DNA of 64,000 nucleotides from contig JAEMWC010000613.1 of the NCBI GenBank assembly GCA_016490735.1, forward strand, positions 62,001 through 126,000, given 5' to 3'. Positions within the stretch are counted from its first letter, which is position 1, and each line of letters opens with the position of its first letter. Positions 32,031 through 43,532 of the stretch are shown piece after piece. The position numbers were made by a program, and so were the translations under genes. Source of the stretch: Pachyseris speciosa. Taxonomy: Eukaryota > Cnidaria > Anthozoa > Scleractinia > Pachyseridae. The notes beneath the pieces are model-generated. The model worked only from the letters and a program-made list of their open reading frames with translations, was not told the DNA's origin and made no database searches.

Positions 32031-35000
32031 TCAAACGCAGACAGCGAAGTCTTGTTCATGTGCATTCCGAAGATGTGGTGCCCTTCGCTCCGGAGGATGT
32101 TCATTCAATGTATCAGCTGCTTCTTGCCGAAGAGCGTTTCTTTGTCCTGCTCGTGCAGAATGTGCTTTTTGACCACGTTGTTTTTCACGCCTTTTCACGC
32201 CGGCTTTTTTGATGTTTTTTTTTTTGCCCGCCCTGATGATTGAGTACATCTTTGGCCGTAAACAGACACTCTCGGCGATTGGAGTTCCAGCGCATTCGTC
32301 TTTCATTTTCCCCAAAACCTTTTTGTTGGTTTCTGAATGCAGCGGATGCTCTTTCGGGTAGTCGCTGGTGTCAAAGAGAGATTGGCCGAGGCAGCCACCT
32401 GGCCCCATGTCTTTGTAAATATCATCTATTCGATCTCGAGCAGAAAGCTGTCCTTGTCTGTGTACAGAAGCTCGCATTTCTGCCCATACTTCTTTTTCAA
32501 AATGTTGAAGAAAAATTCATACATCAGCCGCTTACTATTTTCTAGTATCGTCATTCCGGGGTAAACCGGTTTGTTGAGGCACAGCTTGCTTTTGTGCATG
32601 TTTATTCCAGCAAGGTCATTTGCAAAGAACTCGTTTCTTGAGTACAAAGGGCTTGCGATCAGTTCTCTGAGTTTGGTTGTCTCGTGGTTGCGCATCAATT
32701 TCACGTCAGTGCGGTTGCGCAAGTTTTCCATGGTTTTCCCGAAGACAGAATTGTTCATCAACTTGTAAAATTCTTTCTCGAAGGCGCTTTTGGCATCCTT
32801 TCGAAAGTTGGTGTTCACTCGGATGTAGGGCTACATCCAGCTTTTTTGTTCGAATTCCAGCACTCTGTGAACTCTTTTGAGTTTCATGCCATGTGTGAGA
32901 TAAAACTGCAAGTTGCGGTAGTGTACGACATAGTATTTTTTGTCCTGTTGCTTTAGCAATAGTTTTTTGCAGTCTGGTGGGTTGAGGTTGAGGTCTTCCA
33001 TCTTCTTTTAGTAAGGGGAAAGCCATTCTTTTAGCACAGCCTTTTTCTCTGGGCGAGGGAGTAGCTGTTGTGTTCTTCGTGGAGTTCCTCCGGGTACTCA
33101 AGGTCGACCTCAAGAATAAAACTTTTTATCCCATTTTCTTTTATCTCAAGAATTTCTTCCTCTGTGGGGGCCCAGCTGTTCCACTTGAAATTCCCAACGG
33201 GAAGGGCTTTACTCATTGCCCAGCCGTACAGGTTGTTCGCGTCAAGATCCATGATAAACGTGTTTAGTTTGCTTCGGTCATAACCCGGCACCAGGGGGTT
33301 GTTTGCCTTGGCGTGGCTCTTGCTGACCATCGAAATTCCACCCCGCATACCTCTCTCCACAAAGAGATGCATGTCGATGTCAGTAAATAGCTCCAGCTCG
33401 ATGCCCGTCTTTTTCAGGAGCGCATCCCATGACAGACTGGGTGATGTGTAATAATGAGCAGGATCCAGCCCGTACTGTTTTTGTCAGAGATCGCGCAAGT
33501 TTTTCGCCAGAAGCGCAACGTCTGTTTTCACGTAAAGGTCATGGTAATCGCTAAGTGTTTTGCATTCAAACGTTTCCCAAACTTTATGCGCATACGCATA
33601 GTCTTCGTCCGATATGTGTTCGCCAGATAGCTTGCTGAAGAAACTTTCTTTGTCAGGAAGGCTTGTTTTGACAAACCTTCCCCATGAGTCCATGTACTCG
33701 TAGGGGTAAATGCCTTTTTGTGAAAGACGCTCGAGGCCGTCTGTGTTTCCTTCCATGGTTTCTACAAGCTTTTTTTTTTTTTTTTAACGCCTCTTTTGGT
33801 GTGGCTTTTACAAGTGCGTCGAGGCTGGAAAGAAGAAATGCATTACTGACTATGAAACGCAAATTCCCCAAAGAGAATGAAATGTGTTTTTCCATGTTTT
33901 TGGCAATGCAATTCAGCTCTCCGGCTCCTTCTATTTTCGACATCGCTTGCACGATGTGGTGTGCGTCGTAGCCCCTCAAATTGTGAAACACGACTGGTAT
34001 TGGAACTGGTTTTGGGTTGATCAGCAGCTTTTTGTTGCACGCGTCATGTGCGGCCCCGCGGAAGCTGCCGGAAATGTGACAATTGCCTAGTTTCATACCG
34101 TGAGGTACTGGGTCGATTGCGGACTTTCGTGGACAATTGCAAATAAGACATGGCTCCAGCCACGAAGTGGCACTGGAGTTGTGCCTCCTTTTGTTTTTGA
34201 AACAATAAGCACGTGATATGAACGCCTTTTCCTTCGCAAGAGCGGACGCCGTGTTTGTTTGTTTTTTTTTTTTCAATTTGTCCGCTAAAGTCCGCTTTCG
34301 ACCCAGTACCTCACGGTATGAAACCAGGCAATGATCTTTTACTGCGTCTCTGAAATTTTTGCGAAGCAGTGGTGTTGCGCAGAAAAGGCATTCTTCTTGG
34401 TTTTTCTCAATCCATTTGTCGATTTACTCCTTTTATTTTCTTTGTGCTTTGGGCCCAATGAACTTGATTTCTTTGAGCGTTTTGTAAAAACAACCTCTAT
34501 GGCTTTGTCCGCAGTACTTGCCTGTGTCGTTGTCTCACATGCAAATTGAGTCCAGAAATTCTGGCCTAACAAGACTTTCGTTGCAAATGTGGCAATTTTT
34601 GGCATTTTTGAACATCCACCACTCGCGGTTTGTCATCTCAAGCGGTGCTGTTTTTGCCAAGCTTTCGCGTATATTTTTTTTTTCTAAATTCAAAATTCTT
34701 TCAAGAAACGTTTCCACCGCGTTTTTCTCGCCGTCACACTCCTGTCTGTATTTTACAACTGGCCCGCTTTGGCCGTCGCATCTAACAAATGTTGCTGCAA
34801 ACCCACAGGCTTGGTGTTTCTCTGTTTTTTCTGTGCATTTTGTTTTTTCACGCAGGTTTTCCGGAATCTTTTCAATCAGAGCCTCAAAATCGGCGTCATA
34901 ACAAATGGCGCCATCATTTGTTTGTGAAAGTTTTGAAATTTCAGTATGTTTTTCCCCTTTTCCGGCATTTCAACTCGTGTGGGGGTTCCCTTGACTTCTT

Positions 35001-36061
35001 TGCTGTGTTTTTTTGTGTTTTGCAAGAATTTCTTCTGTTGTAAACCCAATCAAACACATTAGTTCAGAAATGTTTTTTATCCCTGTGTTTGGTCTAGTCA
35101 TAAAGTAAAGCTGTCAGCCTCTTCACGAAGCAATGAGGGAAATTTTCACCATCGTTAAGAAGCATCAATTTAATTCTTTCAATGCTTTTGTCTTTTGTAC
35201 TGATCCTGTGAACAATAACAAGGTCATTTTCCCACCCAAAAACGTTAATAGCAAGGTTAGGGTTTTGCTTCTCAAGCTTGTCAATCTGTTTCAATGGTGT
35301 GGGAAAGTCAATTCCCTCCCAGTTGATGCCATCGTTTGTTGGATATTTGCGTGGTCTTTCTGTATGTTTTTCCACTGGAAACAAGACCGCTCTCAGAGCC
35401 CATTTGAGGCATTTATTATCTTTATTTTGCATGCACGTTGACGATTACGTTTTTTTTTTGCCAGTGTTTTCGGGGTTGGTATATAGGTACCTCCTCTTAA
35501 GGGTTGAAATCTGGCAACATTAACATAAGCAATTGAGATTCTATCAACAACCCATCCGGATCCTCGCTCTGACCAATTCATGAAATCTTTCACTAAACTC
35601 TTCAACAAGGTTTTGGTTTGTAAATACATGTGGTTCTTCTTTAAAGTACTGTCTATGTTTTTTCTACTTCCATTTGCCTCTCTTCGTTTTGTCTTTCACG
35701 GCTACAATAAACATCCAATCCGAAACTCGCTTTACCACTCCCCAGGTTATCAATTTCACTTTTCAAAACATCAAAGGCCTCTCTTTCCATTGTTCTTTGG
35801 GTAAAATTAAGAATATCTGTTCGATTAATATTTTCAGGGTCGGCGTCCATCCTTCAAACGTTGAAGCCAATCATTAAAATCGGTGGCTGAAACGCGAAAC
35901 TCGTCCCGCGACAGGTCGGGTGGATCCCGGAACTCAGGAATCAGAATCAGTTCTCCAAGAACAGGCTTGGCTTGGGCGGGTGGGCCGTTGTTTTCCCTCG
36001 AGGGGGCCGCTGGGCCATAGAATTCGTTGAGGACTTCTTCCTGAATGCGAGCTGCGGCCAT
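32031..36061 (-). pseudogene. Polinton protein-primed DNA polymerase B, broken
   Basis: A roughly 4-kb - strand gene starting at ATG 36061. Visible parts in order: N-terminal region (36061-35393), a conserved block ending 'NVFGWENDLVIVHRIS' (about 35260-35210), a zinc-type CxxC (CHICNESL, about 34588), 'RGAAHDACN' and exonuclease-side 'FHNLRGYDAHH' (about 34060-33950), palm motif A 'DLDANNLYGWAM' (about 33240), motif B 'NSVFGKTMENLRNR' (about 32750), motif C 'YTDKDSF' (about 32450) and the C-terminus to 32031. Motif C normally reads Asp-Thr-Asp; here Lys replaces Thr. Frameshifts or stops occur at least near 35850, 35640, 35430, 34720, 34280, 33760, 33370, 33030, 32830 and 32430. Confidence 0.8.
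34085..34330. repeat. Inverted duplication inside the Polinton polymerase
   Basis: TTTCATACCGTGAGGTACTG (34094-34113) recurs in inverted form at about 34302-34322. The arms extend through the word CCCAGTACCTCACGGTATGA and flank about 180 bp. This indicates a local inversion-duplication in the decayed gene. Confidence 0.65.
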
Positions 36062-36189
36062 TCCTTTGTGTAACCTTTGCTTCCCTTTTTTTAATAGAGA
36101 TGTTTGGTGGGCCCACTTTTTATGGATAAGAGTTATTTAACCGTAAATAGTGTAAAAACAGGTTTAAATATTTGGTGTACACACACATA

Positions 36190-36321
36190 TAAGGTGGGGC
36201 GTTCTGATCCAGCGGAATACAGCCTTGGTTGTCCAAATCAGTCAGGCAACGAAGCCGGCGAGTTGCTTGACTGGTTTGGACAACCAAGGCTGTATGGAGC
36301 TGGATCAGAACCCCTACCTTA
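36190..36321. repeat. Near-perfect foldback, 60-bp arms
   Basis: The arms 36191-36250 and 36262-36321 are inverted copies with only a few mismatches and an 11-bp loop. Shared words are TTCTGATCCAGC and ACAGCCTTGGTTGTCCAAA. Similarity continues a little into the flanks (ACACACA/TGTGTGT). It may be a small foldback element or the eroded end of the Polinton. Confidence 0.8.
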
Positions 36322-36392
36322 TCTGTGTGTTATATACTTAGGGCAAACTACTACGATAATCTATAGATCTTTTTAACAATAAGATTAACGGA

Positions 36393-36468
36393 GCTCGAGA
36401 TTTCTATCGCGTGATAGCTGATGAGGGCGCAGCCCGAATCAGCTATTACGCAAAGAAATCGAGAGCGA
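36393..36468. repeat. Short foldback, ~29-bp arms
   Basis: CTCGAGATTTC plus GATAGCTGAT pair with ATCAGCTATTACGC plus GAAATCGAGAG around a GC-rich centre (GAGGGCGCAGCCCGA). A third short hairpin with GCTACTCGCTA arms lies at about 36583-36625, next to a GCCGCCATTTTG word. Confidence 0.65.
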
Positions 36469-36639
36469 ATAATGTAACTGTTTTAGTATTAATAAATCTT
36501 CTAGTCGTTCAGAACTTAACAAGTAAGTGATCTAAATCCTCCTCGCTGACACTTCGAAAACACGAAGAAGCGGCCGCCATTTTGTTGACAACCGCTACTC
36601 GCTATCTATGACAGAATAGTTAGCGAGTAGCGTAGTCAA

Positions 36640-37964
36640 TCTTGTATCTTCTTCTGCTTTGTGTGCTGGTTGTTAATAAATAGCCAATCAATTATCGCGC
36701 CATGCCATTGCGTAATGTAATAAAAGAAAAACAAACATTTTATGATTTAATCATTCTAAACATGTAAATAACGTAAGATTTACAGTTACACAAGTTATAT
36801 AAAACAACATAAAATCTTTGAATACACTGACTATCTCGAATTAAGTTAAGTTTTCGGGAAGTTTAAAATTTTGCGGGAATGTCTCCAAAAACGTCGGGAG
36901 GATATTTCAAATTGTCGGGACGAGTTAAATTTAGACACAGTATTCCTCAAACAGCGTTTGTTAGAGTTTTCACCTCACCCCTCACCCAACCCCCCCCCCC
37001 CCCCCCCCCCTTCCTGCCCCATCCATATAGCTTTTATAGAAGTTGTAACTGGTTTTCCGTTACAGGCACAGAGATAATCTTCCGTAGGGGTTCTTTCTTT
37101 CCAGCTAACTCAGAAATGACCTCATTAAAGTCAATGTCCTTATGTTTTTGCAAATGTTTGACGGAAAACTAGGACAACCTCAGCTCGCATCTGACGTAAC
37201 TCTCCGAAGTGGAGTCTTGAACCTCTTCATGCATGCCTCTAAAGCTTTGCTTCAGTTTCTTCATCCTGCTCTGTTATTCTGGCGATGGCAAAGTAAGAGT
37301 CTGTAATTGATTTTTTGGCCATGGAAAGCTTAGAAGAGCGAAGACAGGCTGACCCAAGGCTATCAAACGAGCTGACCAGAAAGCGTTCATTCTTTACCAC
37401 CCCGCTTGTGTTTTGATTGCTTTTCATTTCCCGTCTTGTTTGTACCATTTGGTCCACCACTGAGTCACATCGCTTCTCTCTGGAACTGACCGACAGTTTG
37501 GTGTGGAGAACCCCCTCTGTTGTTTCAACAGCATTTCAAAGAGACAATTCATTAACATGAAATAATTACCTTTTATTTATTTGCTGTTTCATTCTTTTTT
37601 CTTCGTCTTTTTGTTGTTGTTGTTGTCATTATTATTATTATTATCGACTTTTTCAAGTACGCACGTGCATGGGTACGTGCGCACAGTTAGCTACGCCCCT
37701 GCCTGTGTATAACTTGATATAACTCTCTCACACATGATAACAACGTAAAAGGTTACGTCCTAGAATCCAAGCCAGTGTTGAAAGAAAGGAAGGACTTTCT
37801 TAATTGCGCATCCAAGTTTGTGTAGAATGCCTTTTTGATAAGTTGGTTTTACTGCCTGACTGCTCGATCTTTCAAGATTACTTGACAAAAAGGATTTCCG
37901 TGAGCTATGGCATTGCCCTAAATTGACTATTTTCTCACTATTTAGTGTGTTATGCATTTCATTA
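36640..37964. other. Intergenic DNA, nothing recognised
   Basis: Contains a long C run (36990-37010) and an ATT/TTG-type simple repeat at 37610-37645. Short open frames show no domain. Confidence 0.45.
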
Positions 37965-38026
37965 GCAAGAGGCCAGAACGTATTTTCTGTGAGCAGGACA
38001 GTGAAGGGCAACGTTAAGCCTGGGCT

Positions 38027-38380
38027 CAACGATCAAACATTTTCGTCCAACATCGTGTTTGCAAAGCATAACGTTGGGTGACACGTGAGTAAATGGACAA
38101 ACAATTTTTGACTAGAAAAAAAAAACTAGACAAAGCGAGTCCACAGAACAATTTTTGCGTATTATCGCTATGTGGCTCATTTGGTTGCTTATTACCAACT
38201 GTGCTCGCTTTGTTGGTTTGGGTCGATGACCGATCAAACATTTGTTCGTAACGCGAAATGTTGGATGAAAATGTTTGATCTGCATCAAACGTTGAAAACA
38301 ATTTCAATGCAAAGTCGAGAGAGACTAAACGGTGAACACGTTCTTCCGACACCATTTTGGATGAAAATGTTTGATCGTTT
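38027..38380. mobile_element. MITE with GATCAAACATTTTC inverted ends, copy A
   Basis: The left end CAACGATCAAACATTTTCG and right end TGGATGAAAATGTTTGATCG are inverted partners. A third related word (GATCAAACATTTGTTCG) and an internal GTTGGATGAAAATGTTTGATC lie in the middle, so the element has nested ends. About 350 bp, non-coding. Confidence 0.7.
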
Positions 38381-38828
38381 AACCGGAGCTTTAGGCTGTT
38401 TCTGGCGGGTTTCTGAATCCGATATGAGGGCGGATGGCGTCAGTCACTGACTCAGCGCATAACGTCCGTGGCCAGTGGCTGAAATCAATCCGATCTCAAC
38501 TGATGCATTTCAGTCGTATTTTGGAAGAGATTGAAGTGCTTTTGGTAGACTGCGAGTCCTCATTTACACATGTACAGATTTATATAGCGCCATATAACTA
38601 GCTGCCCTATCAGTGGAAAACAAATAAAAATAAAACGTAAAAAAATATACAAAATTACAAAAAAGCTTGTCTAAAAAGACGAGTCTTTACATTTTTCTTA
38701 ATAATAGATAGCGATCAACTTTGCCTAAATTTAAAGGTCTTTATTAATGGAGTTTATTAAAGGACTTTATTAAAACACTCTAAACAAAGAAGGTATTTAG
38801 TTAATTAACTAACTAGCTGACTTATTAA

Positions 38829-39160
38829 CTAACTAGATAACAAGCATCTATTTATAAAAGTTCTCTTGAAACGCTCAGTTCTGACAAATGCAATGATATA
38901 GTTGTGTCGCCTCTTACGTAGTGTAACTATATTTCGTTCTGGTGGCAGAAGGTCATCTAAAGCTGTGGTTGAATCACTGTCAGTAATGCTGGTGGGCAGA
39001 GCATTCCATAGCACCGGAACTGCGACAGAGAATGCCTTGTCACCATAGGTGCTTTGAATGGACTTGGGCACATGGTAACTATGCTGGGGATAAAAAGAAG
39101 GCATTGGTTAGCAGATCTAAGGTTTCCTCTTGAACTGTAGGCGCGCGTGTGTATTTCTCC
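38829..39160 (-). pseudogene. LINE ORF2 C-terminal fragment, copy A
   Basis: On the - strand the reading shows 'LRSANQCLLF' then, after a frame change, 'YGDKAFSVAVPVLWNALP'. This is the characteristic tail of non-LTR reverse transcriptase proteins (Leu-Arg-Ser, Tyr-Gly-x-[KR]-[AS]-Phe, Leu-Trp-Asn-x-Leu-Pro). The upstream RT core is absent. It is duplicated at 54247-54580. Confidence 0.7.
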
Positions 39161-39540
39161 CAACCCTACAATTAGAGACTACTCGCAGCCAGCCAGCCAG
39201 ACAGGCAGACAGACAGCCTTTCAGTTTTAGTACGATGATAGTAAAAGCCGGTCTATGCCATTGGAAATCTTTAGAACATAAATTTCAAACTTTATTGTTG
39301 GAAGGGCATAATCTTGGAAGAACCAGTTATTTCTAACTTCAATGGTCGTTTTTTTCTCGAGCTTCAATTTTCAAAATCTTAAACCTACCACAGAAACTAT
39401 TATTAGGACAGTTTTCCAGTTGCTAAAAAAGTGCCGAGCAGGCAAAGTTGTCGAACCCGCCTAATGCTATCAAAATATTTATAGCCTGCAGATATATTTA
39501 TTGAAACCGCACGGAGGCCAAGGGCCAAAACATACCTGAA

Positions 39541-39690
39541 CCTTGCCATTTACTCATAACTCAATGCGCCATAAAAAATAAACTTGGCAAGTTACCCAGT
39601 CTCGTGATCACAGTATCGCATAACCAGCTCAGTGAAGCAGCAGAAGCAAGCCTTGTCTTTGAGAGCTCCGTGTTATTGAAAATCGCTGAA
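39541..39690 (+). promoter_or_regulatory. Conserved 5' block of receptor copy 3
   Basis: Begins CCTTGCCATTTACTCATAAC and includes AACTTGGCAAGTTACCCAG and GTGATCACAGTATCGCATA. Closest to copies 1 and 4. Here the ATG is preceded by ATCGCTGAA in place of the upstream out-of-frame ATG seen in copies 1 and 4. Confidence 0.6.
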
Positions 39691-39892
39691 ATGACAGCTC
39701 AGAAGCGGAGTTTGCCTTCTTTCGCTTCCGTTATTTCTGTTTTATCGATCGTGTTGTACTGCGCTGGATTTTTGAGAGTCGAATTGGAGCTGAACGAGCA
39801 CAAGAGAAGAATAAATGCTCTGGAAAACGTCGTAGAGGCGAAGACGCTAACAAGCGAACCAAACCTCGAAAAGACAACTAAGAATGTTCCCG
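39691..39892 (+). CDS. Receptor copy 3, exon 1: signal-anchor and stalk
   Basis: 202 nt, same length and phase as copies 1 and 4, ending at a GTAAGT donor. The membrane segment (SFASVISVLSIVLYCAGFL) and stalk (RVELELNEHKRRINALENV) are preserved and the exon itself is intact. It belongs to a gene with lesions further on (42249-42251 and about 48947), so the full product is probably not made. Confidence 0.8.
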
Positions 39893-40735
39893 GTAAGTTT
39901 GTACTCTGTTCTGAGAATTAAGGAAAATAAATACTGCTATATTTTGTATCACCTCTTGCTGCTCAGTAGCCTTTTACTTAGCATCACGACAGCGCCACAG
40001 GAAAAAAGGCTAAAAACATCAAAGAGTAATATCTAAATGAAACATTGCAAGAGTCGTTACCGGCTAGGGTTACGTTTTATTGTTAAATGAGCAAACAAAC
40101 ACTGAAATGAAATGCTGAACAGTTCTATTGGTGTCTTTCCTGCAGTTAAGGATTTCAAGGCCACAATTCAACTGACTGAAGTTTATAGTGAGGACGGCTT
40201 CATATATAGTAATAAAGCGAATGAACACGAGAGATGGTGACTTTAAAATCACAGCTTGTTAATTTGATCGCCCTCAAAATTAAAATAAATAGTAAAGGTT
40301 AGGTAAGAGGACACAAACAGGAAAACACGGTCAGACGGTATGAGCTGTTGTGGGTTGCACGCGCTACTCAGTGTCTAGCTACTAAGAAATAAAAGGTGAT
40401 CAGGCCAAGTAACGGCAGATAGAAATAAATCATGGCTGAGAAAATTTGGTTAAAATTTTCGCTCCCATGCAGAGTTAAACTAATTGAACTATCGTTGCAA
40501 AACTAGTATTTACCCTTGTTTTGTTCTTGGTAGATTATGGAATGAGAGGTGACGCAATGTATATGTATGTATATCATATAATTATGTACGTGACATGTTT
40601 CCACACTTTAGTTAAGTTTCAGTACAGTGCGTCAATGGATTTTATTCCAAGAGAATAAATTGAGGATAGTTTCTTATCGGCAGGTGTTTTTCTATTTCTA
40701 TTTCTATTTCTCTCTTTCCCAATTCCTTTCTTCAG
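39893..40735. other. Intron 1 of copy 3
   Basis: AT-rich intron of 843 bp ending in a pyrimidine tract made of TTTCTA repeats. No gene or mobile element recognised. Confidence 0.55.
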
Positions 40736-41311
40736 AGGGCCTGCTGTTTAAGCTAAATAGAAACAGAAGAAACGCTGATTCAGGAAAGACGTGCTTGTCA
40801 TGTCGGCCAGGCCCTCCCGGTCCACCTGGACCTAAAGGACAAAGAGGAAGCCGGGGACGAAGAGGCCAAAAGGGAAGAACCGGAGGCAAAGGGGACCGAG
40901 GTATCATGGGATCACCGGGAAAGAGTGGTAAGCAAGGCATCATTGGACCTGTGGGGCCTCAAGGAGAAGCTGGACCCAAAGGACAGAAAGCAGATATGGG
41001 ACTCGCAGGTTTGCCGGGCGCTAAAGGGGAGCCTGGTCAATCGATCTCAGCTCCCACTGTTGCTGTCTCTCCTGCAAAATTGACAGTCAATGAAACCGGA
41101 TCAGCCTCGTTTCAGTGTTCAGTCTCGGGTAATCCTGAGCCCGAAGTGATGTGGAGTAAAATGAACCAGCAAACAGGAAATCAGTCAATTTTGGTTTCAG
41201 GAGCAACGTTGCGTTTACGAAGAGTAGGAGGAAATAACTCGGGTGCGTATCAATGCCTAGGGACAAACATCCTAGGAAAAGCTCAGGCAACGGCGTATTT
41301 AGAAGTATACG
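40736..41311 (+). CDS. Receptor copy 3, exon 2: collagen helix and Ig domain 1
   Basis: From a TTTCTTCAG acceptor to a GTAGGT donor, phase 1 at both ends. Encodes a basic linker (LNRNRRNA), a CLSC pair, about 26 Gly-X-Y triplets and one I-set Ig (FQCSVSG, VMWSK, NSGAYQC). One triplet reads Ala-Asp-Met where copy 4 has Gly-Asp-Met, which would interrupt the triple helix. The Ig motif DSG is changed to NSG. The exon has no stop or frameshift. Confidence 0.85.
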
Positions 41312-42018
41312 GTAGGTAACTTTATCGTACGTCGTCAGTTTCCAGAATCCCTTTAAGCTAATCACAATAAGCTGCCCTTTGTCTGTCAACTAACAAACCT
41401 AGCTTGGGCCCGGGCTCCCTGCCTATTATTCTTTTATATAATAACAAAATCAATGCGCGCGCTCTGATTGGTCAATCAGCAATGGTTTATTGTTCCAGTA
41501 AACTCATGGCAATCTCGCGCGTCTTCTGGAATTCTTCGAGTGTTCTTCCAACATGCTGCGTGGATTATCAGCCTATAAACCATAGAAACTTGTGGTATAT
41601 TGCTTATAATTATCATATTGTTAGTCTGAGTGCTTAATAACACTATAGGTTGTCACTTTAATAAAAATTATCTGAAAAATGAAATAAATCTTCAATGATG
41701 GGTAAATCCATTACTTCGTTTAAAATCACGCCTAACTCGACAACAACTGAAAACAAGGTATAGGAAATCATCATCTCCCTTGTGGGGTGTAAATATACAG
41801 GAAACATTGATAAAAGTGTAACAACAATTTGAATATAAAAGAGCACTAAACCTGTACTCTTTGATAATGATAAAAAGAAAGTAAGGTTTCTTGGAAAAGA
41901 ATATTCATCATTTAGCGCTAAATTTGAAATCTTGAATACCCAAAACATCTAAGTTATAGCTCACCCTGTCAGCCAACTTCTCGCAAAAAAATAAACAGTT
42001 TAATTTATTTTGTTCCAG
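41312..42018. other. Intron 2 of copy 3
   Basis: A 707-bp intron, much shorter than intron 2 of copy 1 (9.3 kb), because it lacks the two TTAA transposons. Nothing else recognised. Confidence 0.55.
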
Positions 42019-42561
42019 CTCGCCCACAAGTTTCCATTATCTTGGGTCCTCACTACGCGTTTGAAGGAAGTACGTTCAATTTTCCACCCTGTCACGTGAC
42101 TGGTCATCCAGAACCAACTGTCGCTTGGAGACGGTCATCTGGTGAGTTACCCCTGGGCAGGGTACATTATAACAACAGTGGCTTACAGCTCTCACGACTG
42201 CGTAAAAGTGATTCGGACGCATACTTCTGCTCAGCAGTAAATCTTTTATGAGAAGACGAAAGCAAAGTCCTCTTAATTGTCGTCCCACTGCCTCAGTTCA
42301 TTGTTAAGCCACCCGTGAGAGTTGATGTTGGTCGCGGTGGTAGCTTAACATTAGCGTGTAAAGCCATCGGTGATCCTCAACCAGTCATCAGCTGGGCAAA
42401 AGAAAACGGTCAACTGCCAAGTGGAAGGAGTCAAGTGACAAAGGAGGGGCTGATTATTAGACAGCTAAAGGCTGAAGACACTGGAAACTATACCTGCGTG
42501 GCTTTAACTACAGGGCTGCTACGTTTAAAGCATAGAAGTTACGTTAAAGTTGTTTCACCAG
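42019..42561 (+). pseudogene. Receptor copy 3, exon 3: Ig 2 and 3 with nonsense codon
   Basis: 543 bp, phase 1 at both ends, aligned throughout with copies 1 and 4. Ig 2 shows 'FPPCHVTGHPEPTVAWRR' and 'DSDAYFCSAVNLL', then TGA at 42249-42251 where the other copies have a Gly codon (GGA/GGC). The frame resumes unbroken after it with the Ig 3 motifs 'LACKAIG', 'ISWAKENGQLP' and 'DTGNYTCVA'. One point mutation (GGA to TGA) explains the stop. A truncated product ending in Ig 2 would keep the membrane anchor, collagen and Ig 1 but lose Ig 3 and SRCR. Confidence 0.85.
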
Positions 42562-43530
42562 GTATGTTTAGAAACAATATAATTTTTCTCAACTTAATTC
42601 TTGATGAAATATACTCCGTGTAAGACTCGATGCTAATGATGAGTTGAAACGCTTCCTTCAAAAAACAAACGTCTTAATCCCTTCCAATTAATCAATCAAA
42701 GTTAATGTTTTTGTATATATGCGTTGTCTTATTGTTGATGAGCAAGTTCTTCATACATTGTCAAAATTTGGGCTGGTGAATACACAACAAAATTTGGCAA
42801 CGCCATGACGAATTTTATCGCCAATGAACGGGTAAATTTATTTTAATGAATAATACTAGTTTGGTGATTGAATTTCCACCGCATCAGCAAAACGTTGGCA
42901 ATAGCGTTAGCTCTTGAACTTTTCTACATTTGTGCTTATACTGAATCAGTGAAAAGTTCCAATCCTTGATAAATTTTTCCGCATTGTTTCTATATTATCG
43001 TGGATCTTAAGCGATTTGAATAGACAAAATTTGTTTCAACTATTCAGCTATATGTTGGTATAAATTGAAAAGTGTCTTGGGGGCGGATCAAACAATGACT
43101 GGGAGTAGGCAATGTGTATTGGCGCCAAAGTGTTGTCATCTATCAATCCGCGGCAAGGTTTTTCTTTTTAATTTCAAAGGGTAAAAAGGTAGCTTTTTTG
43201 CGTTTTTAATGAGACCGCTTCTTTGCGTGAAAAAGGTAGACATTTTTCCGCTTACGTCTTCTTTTAGAAAAGTGCAAAATACGAAGATATTCTGCAATAT
43301 GAACGTGAGATGATTTTTAGACCAAAGTGAAAATACCCACCTACTTTGAAAAAAAAAATAGGTAGGTTTTTTTCAAATTCACTTGATAACAAAGAAAGTA
43401 ATAAAAAGGTACCATCTCTATACTTTGTTTCATGGAAAAACTAGGCGTGACCCGGTTTCTGTGCTCTTTTCTGTTATCAGAATTCACCTTTTTATGAACT
43501 GAAAAAGTAGAATTGCCGGAACCTTCCACT
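42562..43530. other. Intron 3 of copy 3, left part
   Basis: AT-rich intron with no recognised feature, except a short hairpin with ACCTACTTT/AATAGGTAGGT around 43338-43368. Confidence 0.45.
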
Positions 43531-43532
43531 GA

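Larger units (their letters stand above)
25956..36075. mobile_element. Decayed Polinton (Maverick-type) element
   Basis: About 10 kb with the recognisable Polinton gene set: major capsid protein, FtsK/HerA-type packaging ATPase, retroviral-type integrase (all +), protein-primed DNA polymerase B (-) and a coiled-coil/membrane gene (-). Full elements are usually 15-20 kb with long inverted repeats; here neither end shows an inverted repeat I can identify, and no adenovirus-type protease is recognised. Every large gene has stops, frameshifts or deletions. The left edge abuts exon 1 of receptor copy 2 and the right edge lies just past the polymerase start. GC content is visibly higher than in the flanks. 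Confidence 0.85.
37965..39915. repeat. Segmental duplication, left copy (upstream of receptor copy 3)
   Basis: About 1.9 kb is nearly identical and co-linear with 53370-55300. It includes a MITE, a LINE fragment, an unnamed spacer, the conserved 5' block and exon 1. Similarity begins at AGGCCAGAAC and fades about 25 bp into intron 1. The offset between copies is about 15.4 kb. Confidence 0.85.

Noticed and set aside
36414..36450. CTGATGAGGGCGCAGCCCGAAT looks like a hammerhead core.
   Set aside because: The core bases are part of the arms of the foldback (GATAGCTGAT pairs with ATCAGCTATT), the base after GAA is T not A, and no stem III with a UH site can be formed. Chance resemblance inside a palindrome is more likely.
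39691..42251. Copy 3 as a naturally short receptor gene ending in Ig 2.
   Set aside because: The frame continues perfectly after the TGA through Ig 3, and the SRCR exon is present but frameshifted. A recently dead full-length gene is simpler, although a truncated product cannot be excluded.
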